Shown here piece by piece: positions 10,287-20,477 of a stretch of 64,000 nt of DNA (position 1 is the stretch's first letter; each line of letters opens with the position of its first letter). Made by a program: the position numbers and the translations under genes. The notes beneath the pieces were generated by a model. The model was given only the letters and a program-made list of their open reading frames with translations. It was not told where the DNA came from and did no database searches. Origin of the DNA: an uncultured Lachnospiraceae bacterium (lineage in GTDB: Bacteria; Bacillota; Clostridia; Lachnospirales; Lachnospiraceae). Location: assembly GCA_947627245.1 (NCBI GenBank), contig CANQVH010000003.1, positions 61,813 to 125,812 of the forward strand. The letters are read 5' to 3'.

Positions 10287-11006
10287 ATGAAAAAATTGTC
10301 ATTGGTGTGTACCGGTATTGTGATGGCGCTTGTATTGGGACAGACAGTCCTGGCGGAGGGACTTGATCTTGAGGGAGTAGAGAACTTCGAGAAACAGGTG
10401 GAATGTGAAGTCGCAACGGATAACTTCCGAGAGAATAAGGAGGAACGAAGCATTTTCGATACGGGCAGTTCCGATATAGTGATGATCTCGTCGGATGGAG
10501 AGTATACTGTTTTGGCAGATGGTCTAAGAATGACTATGTATCCGCCGTTTGGCTGGATTTGCGTGACACAAGACATTTCTCAGCAGCTTGATACATACAT
10601 GTCAATTTATAAGGATGCAATGCTTCAGGCACAGAATTTGGTGGAGACGAACACTCATTTTGAATTGGTGGATAGTATGATTACCACGATGGTGGATGTT
10701 GTAACGTCAATCGATCCTATCGGTTCTCTAATAATCAATTCGAGTGATTTGAGTGACGCGGACGAAGCGACAGTTTTAGATATGATCTCTCAGAATGCAT
10801 TTCCGGGTTGGGAATATGGCACGGTGACATTGGGAGACAGCCGTTATTATAAATTTGTAAGTCCTGAAGGTGACCAGATAATCTATGAGACATATGTAAA
10901 AGGAACCTGTGTGGACTGTATTATCACTGGTTTGAATGGACAGGCAATATCGGATGAAGTCCTTTCAGACATTGAGTATATGCTGTCAGACTTTGCAATT
11001 TCATAA
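10287..11006 (+). CDS. Secreted hypothetical protein
   Basis: Signal peptide MKKLSLVCTGIVMALVLGQTVLAEG; RBS aaaggag. Confidence 0.65.
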   Translation: MKKLSLVCTGIVMALVLGQTVLAEGLDLEGVENFEKQVECEVATDNFRENKEERSIFDTGSSDIVMISSDGEYTVLADGLRMTMYPPFGWICVTQDISQQLDTYMSIYKDAMLQAQNLVETNTHFELVDSMITTMVDVVTSIDPIGSLIINSSDLSDADEATVLDMISQNAFPGWEYGTVTLGDSRYYKFVSPEGDQIIYETYVKGTCVDCIITGLNGQAISDEVLSDIEYMLSDFAIS

Positions 11007-11020
11007 TCGTACAGAAGAAA

Positions 11021-14000
11021 ATGAAAAAGGAAAAGATACTTAGGACAGGATTTCTGCTCCTGCTGATGATACTAGTGGCGGGCTGTTTCACCACAATAGC
11101 GTCCGCTGCAGATAAGATCACTGTGATGGTGTATATGTGCGGGAGCAATCTAGAGAGCGACAATGGAGCTGCTACGGCGGACATCATGGAGATGCTGAAG
11201 TCGCAGTTTGACCCGGAGCAGGTGAATGTGATTGTGATGGCGGGCGGTTCGACCCGGTGGTGGGGAAATTTCCCGACGGATGTGACATCCATTTATGAGA
11301 TTTCTGGGCGCCGTCCGAATCAGGTATATGCGGAAAATCTGCTCAATATGGGAGAGACGGATACGCTCTCAACATTTTTGAACTTCGGGTACGAAAACTA
11401 TCCGGCTGACTCATATGCCCTGATCCTCTGGGATCACGGCGGCGGTCCCATGAGCGGCGTCTGCTGGGACAGCTTGGCTTCATCTGATAATCTGAGCATG
11501 CAGGAGCTGCAGGATGCGCTGGATGCCAGCCCGTTCGCGCAGGAGCCTCTGGAATGGCTTGGCTTTGACGCATGCCTGATGTCTTCGGTAGAGACGGCGT
11601 ATCTGATGTCTCCGTATGCGAAGTATATGATCGCTTCGCAGGAGACGGAGCCGGGGACCGGCTGGAGTTACAGCTTTCTGAATGGGATTGAGGCTGATTT
11701 AAACGGCATGGAGACGGGGAAACGGATTGTGGATTCCTATGTGGATGCGACGGACGTAGGAGATACAGAATCGGCGGGATTGACGTTGGCCTGCATTGAT
11801 CTCTCCAAAATGAACGCGATAGAGAGCAGTATGGATGCGTTTTTCTCTGATCTTGTGGTAGACCTGAGCGAAGAGACGTTCTCGGCGCTGTCCAATATGC
11901 GCCAGGGTACGAGAGGATTCGGACGTTCGGATACCGGGAGTAACGATTATGACCTTGTCGATTTGACGGATCTTGTTCAGCATTACGGTCAACAGGCGCC
12001 GGAGGAGGCAGGAGATCTTCTGGCTGCTCTGCAAGATGCGATTGTGTACAACCGCAGCAATATCGAGAACAGCAACGGTCTGTCGGTCTATCATCCGTAT
12101 TACAACAAAGCCCTGTACCAGGACAGTTGGGAGCAGGAATATGCAGGCTTCTTTTTTGCGCAGGGATATACGCAGTACATTCAGCGCTTTGCGGAGATTT
12201 GGCTGGGCGAAGAGATGAGCGACTGGTCGAAGATGATTACGTTGGGAGAGGGGATGGATGAGGAGAGCAATTCCGTCTTTACCATGCAGTTGACGCAGGA
12301 GCAGCTTGCGAACTTTGCCTCGGCGCAGTTGATGGTTCTGGAGAAAAGTTCTTTCAGCAAAAAAGAGATGTATGCGAAGGTGTATACTACAGACGACGTC
12401 ACGCTGGATGAGAACGGTATGCTCTCCGCGAAATATACTGGGACGACGCTTTACGTGGTCGACGGAGAGGGAAATCCGATCTGCGGACCGATCCCGTATA
12501 ACATCATCGATGGCCGCTACGTTGTAACGATTAACTATGTGAATGACGAGACGGGAAAAGTAGCCTATGTCGCCGATTTTTGTACGCTGAACGAGGAGAC
12601 CGGACAGTTGGAGACCGCGACAGCCTATGTGTATGACGAGGTCACAAATATGTTGTCGAATCGTCTTGAGATTGTCCCGGAGGATTATGAATATCTGCTT
12701 TTTCCGCTCAGTTTCTGTGATATCACATATCAGGATGGCACGCTATTGGCTTTTGACGACTGGGACATTCATGAAGGCGTTTATTCTGCACGGGGTGGAG
12801 ATGTCAAGGCTTCGCAGGAGTGGCATCTGCAGTTTTTTGGGGAACAGTTGACAGATTCCGAGCTTTACGCAACCTTTCAGGTGACGGACACACAGGCGAA
12901 TACATTCAGCAGTGAACTTCTTGTCGTGGAGAACGATAATACACAGGAGATTTCGCTTTCCCCGGCCGTGAATGAGACAGACGAATACCGCATCAAGACG
13001 TCTGCGAAGCTGGATTGCTCTGAGCTGTCGCCGGATTTTACGGTCACGATTGAGGTGACGAATCTTTCCGATACGACGCAGAAATATCAAATTGAAAAAC
13101 GGGGTTTTGTGCTCAACGGAAGTCGTTTTGTCGCGGGCACAGGATGGATTTATGGCTTGGAGCCGGGGCAGACGGAGCAGTTTGTTTTGACGGCCAAGGA
13201 GACGGATTTGCTCAATATCGATGAAATTACGTCGATTGACCTGACTCTCCAGATGGAACCAGATGAAGTAACTGAGGAGGCATCAGGGGAAACAGGGGAA
13301 CCGATTTATGTGCCACTCTCGTATCAATTACAGGCGGATGTTTCTTCATTTGCCGGGGATGTTGATTTCGGGGAGGCACTTGCGCAGACCGAGAGTGGGG
13401 GAGTGACCTATCAGTTGCTGAGCCTGCAGGAAAATGAAACAGGCGGATTGGAAGGAATCTTGCGTTGTGTCAACAATACCGACGGCTATGTGGAGAAGAG
13501 TCTTGAAGAAATCGTGGTGAATGGCTATGCCATGGGCATGAACAGCATGCCTCCAATCTGTATGAATGCGGAATGCGATATATGTCAGCCGCTGATGATA
13601 GAGAATGAGATTTATCTAAGTAGCTTTTTTAGTGCGTCAGACGGTTTAAAAAAAATGATGGTGGATGATCCTCTTGGACGCTGGGGGCAGACGGAGATTT
13701 CTGATATCCGGCTGATTGCCTTTGATTCGCCGGAACGCATCGAGCTGCATCTTAACTCACCTCTGCGGCATGAACCGAAGGATCCGCAGCAGGCTCAGCC
13801 GGAGATGGTAAAGCTGTATGATCGGGACGGTGTATCGGTCTGGGGAGAAACGGTCTGGGTGGTTGATCAGACGGTGATCTTGGCATTGGAGCTTCGCAAC
13901 GAGACGGATCAGGACGTGACTCTGGAAATAATCCGGCCAAAGATTGACGGCAATCCGGCGATGGCCGGCATAATCAGCGAGTCGGAAAGCCTCAATTTGT

Positions 14001-15022
14001 ACGCAAACACAGTCGCGTATGATTACCTTTCTCTGGATTCGGATACGGACTGGCTTGAGGAAGATGAAGCTGACGATGAATCTAATGTAGAATCTGTCGG
14101 TGAGGAAGCCACGGAACAAGAAAGCGAGGCTCAGACCGGAGCGTCGTCCGTGAGTATGTCTATTAAGTCTGTGGATCGAGAGAAAAAGGTACACTTGTAT
14201 GATCTGGAGATCGAATTCGGCACGAAGGCAGCCTTTGAGGTAGAGGAAGGAGTCCTTCTTCCGATGAAGGATATGAAGGTGACTCTTGACGCAGATACTC
14301 TGGAGAGCGGACAGCCTCCGTTGAATCCGGAGGTTTCTGCGCCGGAGAATCCACGGGAGTTGCAGAAGACATTGTCACTGCCGCTGACCAAAGAGCAGGC
14401 GGAGCAGTTCACGGACGGCTTTGCGCTGGTGCTGTATCGTGAGGACAATGAGGAGTACCGCTCTGACGAAGGGACAAAGCTGTATGTGTCGGTGGCGATG
14501 CTTCCGCTTCGTGTGGAGGAGGGGCGGTTGACTGGAGAGTATTCAGGAATGGTGCTGAAGGTCGATGAGATCCCGGACGGATATGTGAGAATAAATGAAG
14601 AGATTTCAGAGGGAGGCTTGAAGGGAACGCAAGAGGTCCCATCTCTGAATCTCGATATAAGTGACCTGTACGTCTATCTGCCGATTAATTTCACACTGAC
14701 GGTGGATTACGAGACAGGGGAGGCCACTACAGAGAATCTAACATTGATCGACGATATCGAAGGAGAGGACTACTCGGATCTTCCTGCATCCTGTTTCACG
14801 ACCCTTAATCTGGAGAGTAGTGTGCTAGGTGCGGACGGTGAGGAAGATGAATGGACAGACTTTTTCGTAGACTCAGTAGAATATTCGTTCAATGAGGAGT
14901 CTGCGCATCTTTCCTTGATTTCAGCGGAGGAGATCAGAGACAATCTATATATTGCATTCAGGGCTGTTGATCAGGATGGTACGGTGACGAATCTCGGAAT
15001 TTGTCCGTATGGTGAACTCTGA
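11021..15022 (+). CDS. Clostripain-family (peptidase C11) secreted protease/lipoprotein
   Basis: N-terminal lipobox-like LVAGC; ITVMVYMCGSNLES...LILWDHGGG...LGFDACLMSSVETAY is characteristic of C11. Confidence 0.85.
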   Translation: MKKEKILRTGFLLLLMILVAGCFTTIASAADKITVMVYMCGSNLESDNGAATADIMEMLKSQFDPEQVNVIVMAGGSTRWWGNFPTDVTSIYEISGRRPNQVYAENLLNMGETDTLSTFLNFGYENYPADSYALILWDHGGGPMSGVCWDSLASSDNLSMQELQDALDASPFAQEPLEWLGFDACLMSSVETAYLMSPYAKYMIASQETEPGTGWSYSFLNGIEADLNGMETGKRIVDSYVDATDVGDTESAGLTLACIDLSKMNAIESSMDAFFSDLVVDLSEETFSALSNMRQGTRGFGRSDTGSNDYDLVDLTDLVQHYGQQAPEEAGDLLAALQDAIVYNRSNIENSNGLSVYHPYYNKALYQDSWEQEYAGFFFAQGYTQYIQRFAEIWLGEEMSDWSKMITLGEGMDEESNSVFTMQLTQEQLANFASAQLMVLEKSSFSKKEMYAKVYTTDDVTLDENGMLSAKYTGTTLYVVDGEGNPICGPIPYNIIDGRYVVTINYVNDETGKVAYVADFCTLNEETGQLETATAYVYDEVTNMLSNRLEIVPEDYEYLLFPLSFCDITYQDGTLLAFDDWDIHEGVYSARGGDVKASQEWHLQFFGEQLTDSELYATFQVTDTQANTFSSELLVVENDNTQEISLSPAVNETDEYRIKTSAKLDCSELSPDFTVTIEVTNLSDTTQKYQIEKRGFVLNGSRFVAGTGWIYGLEPGQTEQFVLTAKETDLLNIDEITSIDLTLQMEPDEVTEEASGETGEPIYVPLSYQLQADVSSFAGDVDFGEALAQTESGGVTYQLLSLQENETGGLEGILRCVNNTDGYVEKSLEEIVVNGYAMGMNSMPPICMNAECDICQPLMIENEIYLSSFFSASDGLKKMMVDDPLGRWGQTEISDIRLIAFDSPERIELHLNSPLRHEPKDPQQAQPEMVKLYDRDGVSVWGETVWVVDQTVILALELRNETDQDVTLEIIRPKIDGNPAMAGIISESESLNLYANTVAYDYLSLDSDTDWLEEDEADDESNVESVGEEATEQESEAQTGASSVSMSIKSVDREKKVHLYDLEIEFGTKAAFEVEEGVLLPMKDMKVTLDADTLESGQPPLNPEVSAPENPRELQKTLSLPLTKEQAEQFTDGFALVLYREDNEEYRSDEGTKLYVSVAMLPLRVEEGRLTGEYSGMVLKVDEIPDGYVRINEEISEGGLKGTQEVPSLNLDISDLYVYLPINFTLTVDYETGEATTENLTLIDDIEGEDYSDLPASCFTTLNLESSVLGADGEEDEWTDFFVDSVEYSFNEESAHLSLISAEEIRDNLYIAFRAVDQDGTVTNLGICPYGEL

Positions 15023-15114
15023 TAGAGGTGTGAAGCAAAACAGAAGACTCAAGAATTATTCAGATGATTGGATAAATTTGTGAAAGTACACAGAAAGCTT
15101 TTGAAAAATGGCAG

Positions 15115-15245
15115 AAAAGGGACTGTTGCTGAGTAGATGGGCATCATCTATGAGGCAAAGGTTCCTTTTTTTGATCATGAAAAAGAAGTTTAATCCTTAG
15201 TTGCACTGAGAAAAAGAAAGCGGGTAGAGACGATGATGATAACAA
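15115..15245 (+). repeat. Copy B of a diverged hairpin-containing intergenic element
   Basis: AAAAGGGACTGTTGC...GCAAAGGTTCCTTTTTT stem, then GATGATAACAA about 80 nt later; same spacing as copy A. Confidence 0.45.
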
Positions 15246-15632
15246 TAGTTATTACACCACAATTAAATGATGTGACAATTGTTTATCTAGCACAGGCAAA
15301 AATCTAGATGACAATTTAATTTGTTACACATACCAAATGGAAAGCCATTACTACGTAGTTTTAGAAGCTTATTTTGCACGACAAAAATACAGGTAATTGC
15401 CTGATGTTAGATAAATTTTGGATTTCCGAGTTATAATGAGAAAAATATATTTACTCATTCCATTATGATGAGTTCTCTTCTTTCACATGTCAACAGTATT
15501 TGTTAGATTTAATAATCTTTTTATGCACAGTTTATTGAAAATTTACTTGCAAAATGCAAAGGAATCTATCTATAATGCTAATTGATAACAGTAATGCATA
15601 TAGATAAATCATTGCAGGAAGGGGGAACGGTG

Positions 15633-16412
15633 ATGAGGGTAGTACATGGCAGGAAACGGGTTGCTTTATCAGCTTTTTTTGCTTTGATATGCATAGCTTT
15701 TGCGGTAGCGCCGCTTGAGGCTCTTGCAGCAAGGATTAGCAAGAAGAAACTTATATTGTATGTTGGTGATACAAGCAAGTTAAGGATTACAGGTACTTCA
15801 GAAAAGGTACGGTGGAAATCGTCAAAAAAGAAGATCGTAACAGTCGACTCTAAAGGCACAGTTACAGTAAAGAAAGCAGGGAAAGCGGTGATTATGGCCA
15901 AAACGGATGAGAAGGCATACTACTGTAGTGTTGCGGTAAAAAGACCTGACAGTGCAAAAAGGCTACAGATGGCAAATCGTGAGGCAAAGAGGATAGTAAG
16001 AAAAGTCATAGATAAAGATATGAATACGGCAGAACGAGCATATGTTTTATTCAGATGGTTGTCAAGTAATTGTTCATGGCAAACTCATCAATCTACTGCA
16101 GCATATAAAAAAAATTATGGAAACGAGGCTTATGCAGCGCTACTATTGAAAAAAGCAGCATGTTCCGGTTACGCAAAGGCATATATGATGATGTGTAAGT
16201 TAGCAAAGATTCCAGTGAGGCACATTAATGCAAACCAATGGATACACCAGTGGAACGAAGTAAGGATAAATGGAAGATGGCTGAAAGTAGATGTGTTTGG
16301 TGGAACATTCGAGAGCTCAGTAGGAGTGAGGAAGTCGTTATTGAATCGGAAGACATACAATGAGGAGGGTAAAACAGAGATTCCGATACTTAGTTTTAAG
16401 ATAAAAAACTGA
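15633..16412 (+). CDS. Secreted Ig-like (BIG2) + transglutaminase-like protein
   Basis: Signal peptide, KSSKKKIVTVDSKGTVTVKKAGKAVI Ig-like repeat, CSGYAKAYMMMC...HQWNEVRINGRWLKVD transglutaminase core. Confidence 0.8.
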   Translation: MRVVHGRKRVALSAFFALICIAFAVAPLEALAARISKKKLILYVGDTSKLRITGTSEKVRWKSSKKKIVTVDSKGTVTVKKAGKAVIMAKTDEKAYYCSVAVKRPDSAKRLQMANREAKRIVRKVIDKDMNTAERAYVLFRWLSSNCSWQTHQSTAAYKKNYGNEAYAALLLKKAACSGYAKAYMMMCKLAKIPVRHINANQWIHQWNEVRINGRWLKVDVFGGTFESSVGVRKSLLNRKTYNEEGKTEIPILSFKIKN

Positions 16413-16442
16413 CACTTGAATACGGTGTTAGGGCATTCATTG

Positions 16443-16483
16443 AAAGGGCATCGGCTGATTGGCTGATGCTCTTTTCCTTTTTA
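16443..16483 (+). terminator. Putative intrinsic terminator
   Basis: AAAGGGCATCGGC-tgattg-GCTGATGCTCTTTT followed by T-rich tract. Confidence 0.5.
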
Positions 16484-16653
16484 TAACTTGTATATATTTG
16501 GGTGTACTTACTTGAAGGTGCAGTTTGTGTATTTATGGAATAGCGGAATAGAAAAACAAAAAGATACTATTGATATAGTGGAAAAAAGAGAATAATATAT
16601 TTATGAATTATAATTCGTCCAAAAGAAATAGATAGATGAATGAGGAGGTACCT

Positions 16654-16815
16654 ATGGACATTAAAGTTTTAACGAACAAAGTATACCATTTAATTAATGA
16701 CGCACCTGGTTTTCCGGTTGCATCGCTTGTAAAAAGGAAAAATGCGCTATTACTTGAATTAAAGGACGGGACAAAATGCAAACTTGTAATTAAGAAGTAT
16801 CGAAGGTTTATTTAA
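16654..16815 (+). CDS. Small hypothetical protein (53 aa)
   Basis: MDIKVLTNKVYHLINDAPGFPVASLVKRKNALLLELKDGTKCKLVIKKYRRFI with strong AGGAGGT RBS; absent from the supplied ORF track. Confidence 0.5.
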   Translation: MDIKVLTNKVYHLINDAPGFPVASLVKRKNALLLELKDGTKCKLVIKKYRRFI

Positions 16816-16836
16816 GCTATAGAAAGTGTGGCAGCA

Positions 16837-16913
16837 GTGTGTGGACGCTATTACATAAAGGATGATACAGCTCAAGAACTTGAGTAGATTGTTCAGAAAG
16901 TTCATAATAAGCT
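16837..16913 (+). pseudogene. Remnant of an SOS-response-associated peptidase (YedK/HMCES-like) N-terminus
   Basis: gtg-tgt-gga-cgc-tat-tac reads (M)CGRYYIKDDTAQELE*IVQKVHNKLG with an internal TAG; resembles MCGRYYVDDDTAKEIEKIV of Firmicute YedK. Confidence 0.45.
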
Positions 16914-17379
16914 TGGGGTGAATGATGATCATTTTTTGAATTTGCCATTAGAAAAGAACCACATCAGTTGCGAAAAGATTAGAATTATGTGCAATTGAGT
17001 GAATATATGTGGGGATTGATAAAATTACATGAAAACATAAATTCTGGAAAGCAGAGCTGCATTTACGTCAGTTCTGTTTTTCTTTTTTGTGATGAGGAAA
17101 GTACGCATATTCGAAACTGAGATTTTTGAAATTTTATAAAATAGATTGATTTTCAATGGTATGTCTGAAAAGTTTTCGACAATTTGACAAATGAAAAGTT
17201 TTATTATGGAGTATCAACTTGAAAAAAGGAAAATTATGTAGGCGAAAAATAGTGAAAGTAGCGGAAAAATCTGAATTGGCAATTTCGAAGCGCTTTCAGG
17301 TGAAAACTTGCACAACCAGTCAATTCCATCGCCGGTGTGATGAGCCTATAATGGTAGTCAAATCAGGAGGACTACAATA

Positions 17380-17703
17380 ATGCAGGATGTCATGCGAGTA
17401 GATGATGGAAGGGTTTTGAAGAAAATACGAAAACTCCTTGGCATTACAAGAGCAGAATTGGCGGAGACCGCAGGAATTAGCCAATCGCATTTGGATAAAA
17501 TTGAAGCTGGGTTTAGAATCCCGAGTGTAAAGACATGGCAAAAACTTCTAGACGCATTGAATGCTAATATTATACTATATGTTCCGGATACATCAGTACA
17601 GGATCAATATGCGATGAGAGCATATGATATATTATATAACAGCACGGATACACAGGCAAAGTTTTTGATTGCAGTTTTGGAATGTATGGCTGATAACATA
17701 TAA
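17380..17703 (+). CDS. XRE-family helix-turn-helix regulator
   Basis: IRKLLGITRAELAETAGISQSHLDKIEAGFRIPSVKTWQKLLDAL. Confidence 0.8.
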   Translation: MQDVMRVDDGRVLKKIRKLLGITRAELAETAGISQSHLDKIEAGFRIPSVKTWQKLLDALNANIILYVPDTSVQDQYAMRAYDILYNSTDTQAKFLIAVLECMADNI

Positions 17704-18199
17704 GGAACATGTTTTGCCATTTTGCCATACCTTACTAATTATGCTTTGATAAGGCATGGCAAGCTGATGAACAGCGGAGCACATTGACAACTACATATTG
17801 GTATGGTGATGCCGTGGGTACAAGAATAAGGAGAGAAGTACTAGGGCATCTTTAGGAACGCAAAACATTCGGTACATGGAGCAATAAAAATAGTTGCTGT
17901 ATGATGAAAGGGCAATGAGCTGCGCGATGAACTGCTTGTCTGAGGGAGAGTAGAATCAGATAGAACGAGGGATCGTAATAGAAGAAGGAAAAGTAGGAGC
18001 GGCACCCTGGCATGGTCTATTTGGCAAATAGGTCGAAAAACCGACTGATAATGATACCTTTGCTATATCGAAGCAACCAGAGTAGCGACTGGAACATATT
18101 GCAGTGTGATTGGGTACTGCAAGGTGTTAGGCGACTGGCCAAGTCGGTTCCACATACCTTTTCCATTATAATAATAGTTGGGAGGTGAGAAAGCAGTAA

Positions 18200-18313
18200 A
18201 TGGATTATATTGAAATAGGAGAAGCTATTATCGGTATATTAATGATAGTGGACTTCATTTTGGCGATTTTAGCAATGCCTATCGTGGTATATTGTCTTTT
18301 TTTTCCATTTTAA
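18200..18313 (+). CDS. Possible 37-aa membrane microprotein
   Basis: MDYIEIGEAIIGILMIVDFILAILAMPIVVYCLFFPF; GGAGGTGA about 13 nt upstream. Confidence 0.3.
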   Translation: MDYIEIGEAIIGILMIVDFILAILAMPIVVYCLFFPF

Positions 18314-18416
18314 AGTGACTGTTTTTTTATATATTCATTACAAATGATCAGAAAGAAAACTGAAAAGTATTTATTTGCCATATTTGGAAATACTACGAAA
18401 TAAGGAGGAATGCTAC

Positions 18417-18641
18417 ATGGATATGAAGGCAGTTGATCGATCTACTTTGAAAGATATCAATGAGGTTATAATTGATATATCACAGCCCTGTGAAGATCGA
18501 ATTAGAAGTTACGTAGAACAGATAGGAAATCCGTACTGCTATATAGATCATGGCATAGTAGTGGGAATCAGTTTTTCTGATACACATATAAGCCTTCATG
18601 ATCGGTTAAAAGCGTATGCAATGAGTCTTGGCACAACATAA
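18417..18641 (+). CDS. DUF6870-like small protein
   Basis: MDMKAVDRSTLKDINEV...RIRSYVEQIGNPYCYIDHGIVVGISFSDTHISLHDRLKAY; such genes often sit next to serine recombinases. Confidence 0.6.
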   Translation: MDMKAVDRSTLKDINEVIIDISQPCEDRIRSYVEQIGNPYCYIDHGIVVGISFSDTHISLHDRLKAYAMSLGTT

Positions 18642-18803
18642 GAGCAGAAGGAATATAGGTATGGAAAGTATGGAATATGATCCGATCGATTGACAAACGC
18701 TGAGATATAGTGCATAATATAAAATGTCAATGAAATGGTTTGTCACCGCAAGGGGAAAATTCCAGAAATCAACTTCCTAATAGAGTGATAGGAGGCTTGA
18801 TGG

Positions 18804-20477
18804 ATGGAAACTCGTTTTAATTTCACAGACAAGCAAGGGCTTGTAAAATATCTTGCTATTGCTTATTATCGATTGTCAAAAGATGATGGCAACCGAAGCG
18901 AGAGCGATAGTATCTTAAACCAACGCAAGTTGGTACTCAATTATGTATCCACACATGAAGAAATAAAACTTGTTGAAGAGGCATATGATGATGGTTATAC
19001 CGGGACAAATTATAATCGCCCGGGGTTTTTAGCTGTCATGAATGCAATAGATGCAGGAAAAGTAAACTGTGTCATTGTAAAAGATTTGTCACGTTTAGGA
19101 CGAGAATATATCGAGACAGGGAAGTATATTGATATGATATTTCCTGAGAAAGGTGTTCGATTTATTGCTATTAACGATGATTTTGACACCGATCATAGCC
19201 GGTCTGGGGATGAAATCGTTATTCCGATAAAGAACATCATGAATGAAGCATACTGCAGAGAATTGTCAAGAAAATTGCGTAATCAGTTCAAAATCCAACG
19301 AGGCAATGGAGAATTCTTGGGGGCGTTTGCTTGTTATGGATATTTAAAGGATCCTGCGGACAAGCATAAACTTGTTGTGGATGAATATGCAGCACAAGTA
19401 GTCAAACGTATATTTTCCATGAAGCAACAGGGATTTAGCCATTATGATATCGCTGATACACTAAATAGGGAAGGAATTCTTTCTCCTTCAGAGTATAAGA
19501 GAAGTTTGGGCCTAAATTATAAGACTGGCTTAAAAAGCTCATCAATAAGCAGATGGGGACATATGACTGTACGAAATATACTTAGTAACCCGGTTTATAA
19601 AGGGGATTTGGTACAGGGTATGCGCGGAACGCCTAATTACAAATTGAAAACTATGAGGTATCGAAAGGCTGAGGAATGGATCGTTGTCGAACATAACCAC
19701 GAACCAATTATTGATACATCCCAATTTGAGATTGTTCAGAAACTATTGAGCCGTGATACAAGAAAATCGCCAACTGAGGATATTCTTCAGCCGTTGTCGG
19801 GCCTTTTGTTTTGTGGAGACTGTGGGATGCCGATGTGTAGGCGGAGCGTGAAACGGGGAAATAGGAAATTCAATTACTATATTTGCTCTTCTTATAAAAA
19901 GAGGGTGGGTTGCAAAAGTCATTGCTTTGAACAGAAGAAGCTTGAAAGAATTGTACTTGAGGCTATTCAGTCTCAAATTAAGCTGGTGATTGAAACACAG
20001 CATTTTCTTGACGAAATTGATCATGACAGTGTTTTGGCGAATAAGGTGCGGAGCATTGACCTAATGATAGCAGAAAAGGACAAAGAGATTGATGGATACC
20101 AGAGCTTTCGTATGAAATTGTATGAGTCGCTAAACGAGGGAATTATTCTTGTAGACGAGTATAATTATATGAGAGAAAAGTACACAGAAATGATAAATTG
20201 TTCACTGGCAGCTTTAGATAAGCTGCAGGAGGATAGAAAATCGATCCTGGCTGAAAAGGCAATTGATAAAACGTGGATTAAGCAATTTGAACAATATCAG
20301 AATATTAGTGAATTAAGCAGAGATGTGGCAGTTACGTTGATTGATAGAATATGCATTTTTGAAGATAAGCGAATGAAGATTGCCTTCAGCTATCGCAATG
20401 AGTTTGAGCTATTTAGTAGCATTATGAATAATTTTAACAAGGAGGCTGGGAAAGATGCCAAGGAAGAGTCGATATAA
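18804..20477 (+). CDS. Large serine recombinase 1
   Basis: Resolvase domain AYYRLSKDDG, KDLSRLGREYIETG; zinc ribbon CGDCGMPMC...CSSYKKRVGC; coiled coil. Confidence 0.93.
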   Translation: METRFNFTDKQGLVKYLAIAYYRLSKDDGNRSESDSILNQRKLVLNYVSTHEEIKLVEEAYDDGYTGTNYNRPGFLAVMNAIDAGKVNCVIVKDLSRLGREYIETGKYIDMIFPEKGVRFIAINDDFDTDHSRSGDEIVIPIKNIMNEAYCRELSRKLRNQFKIQRGNGEFLGAFACYGYLKDPADKHKLVVDEYAAQVVKRIFSMKQQGFSHYDIADTLNREGILSPSEYKRSLGLNYKTGLKSSSISRWGHMTVRNILSNPVYKGDLVQGMRGTPNYKLKTMRYRKAEEWIVVEHNHEPIIDTSQFEIVQKLLSRDTRKSPTEDILQPLSGLLFCGDCGMPMCRRSVKRGNRKFNYYICSSYKKRVGCKSHCFEQKKLERIVLEAIQSQIKLVIETQHFLDEIDHDSVLANKVRSIDLMIAEKDKEIDGYQSFRMKLYESLNEGIILVDEYNYMREKYTEMINCSLAALDKLQEDRKSILAEKAIDKTWIKQFEQYQNISELSRDVAVTLIDRICIFEDKRMKIAFSYRNEFELFSSIMNNFNKEAGKDAKEESI

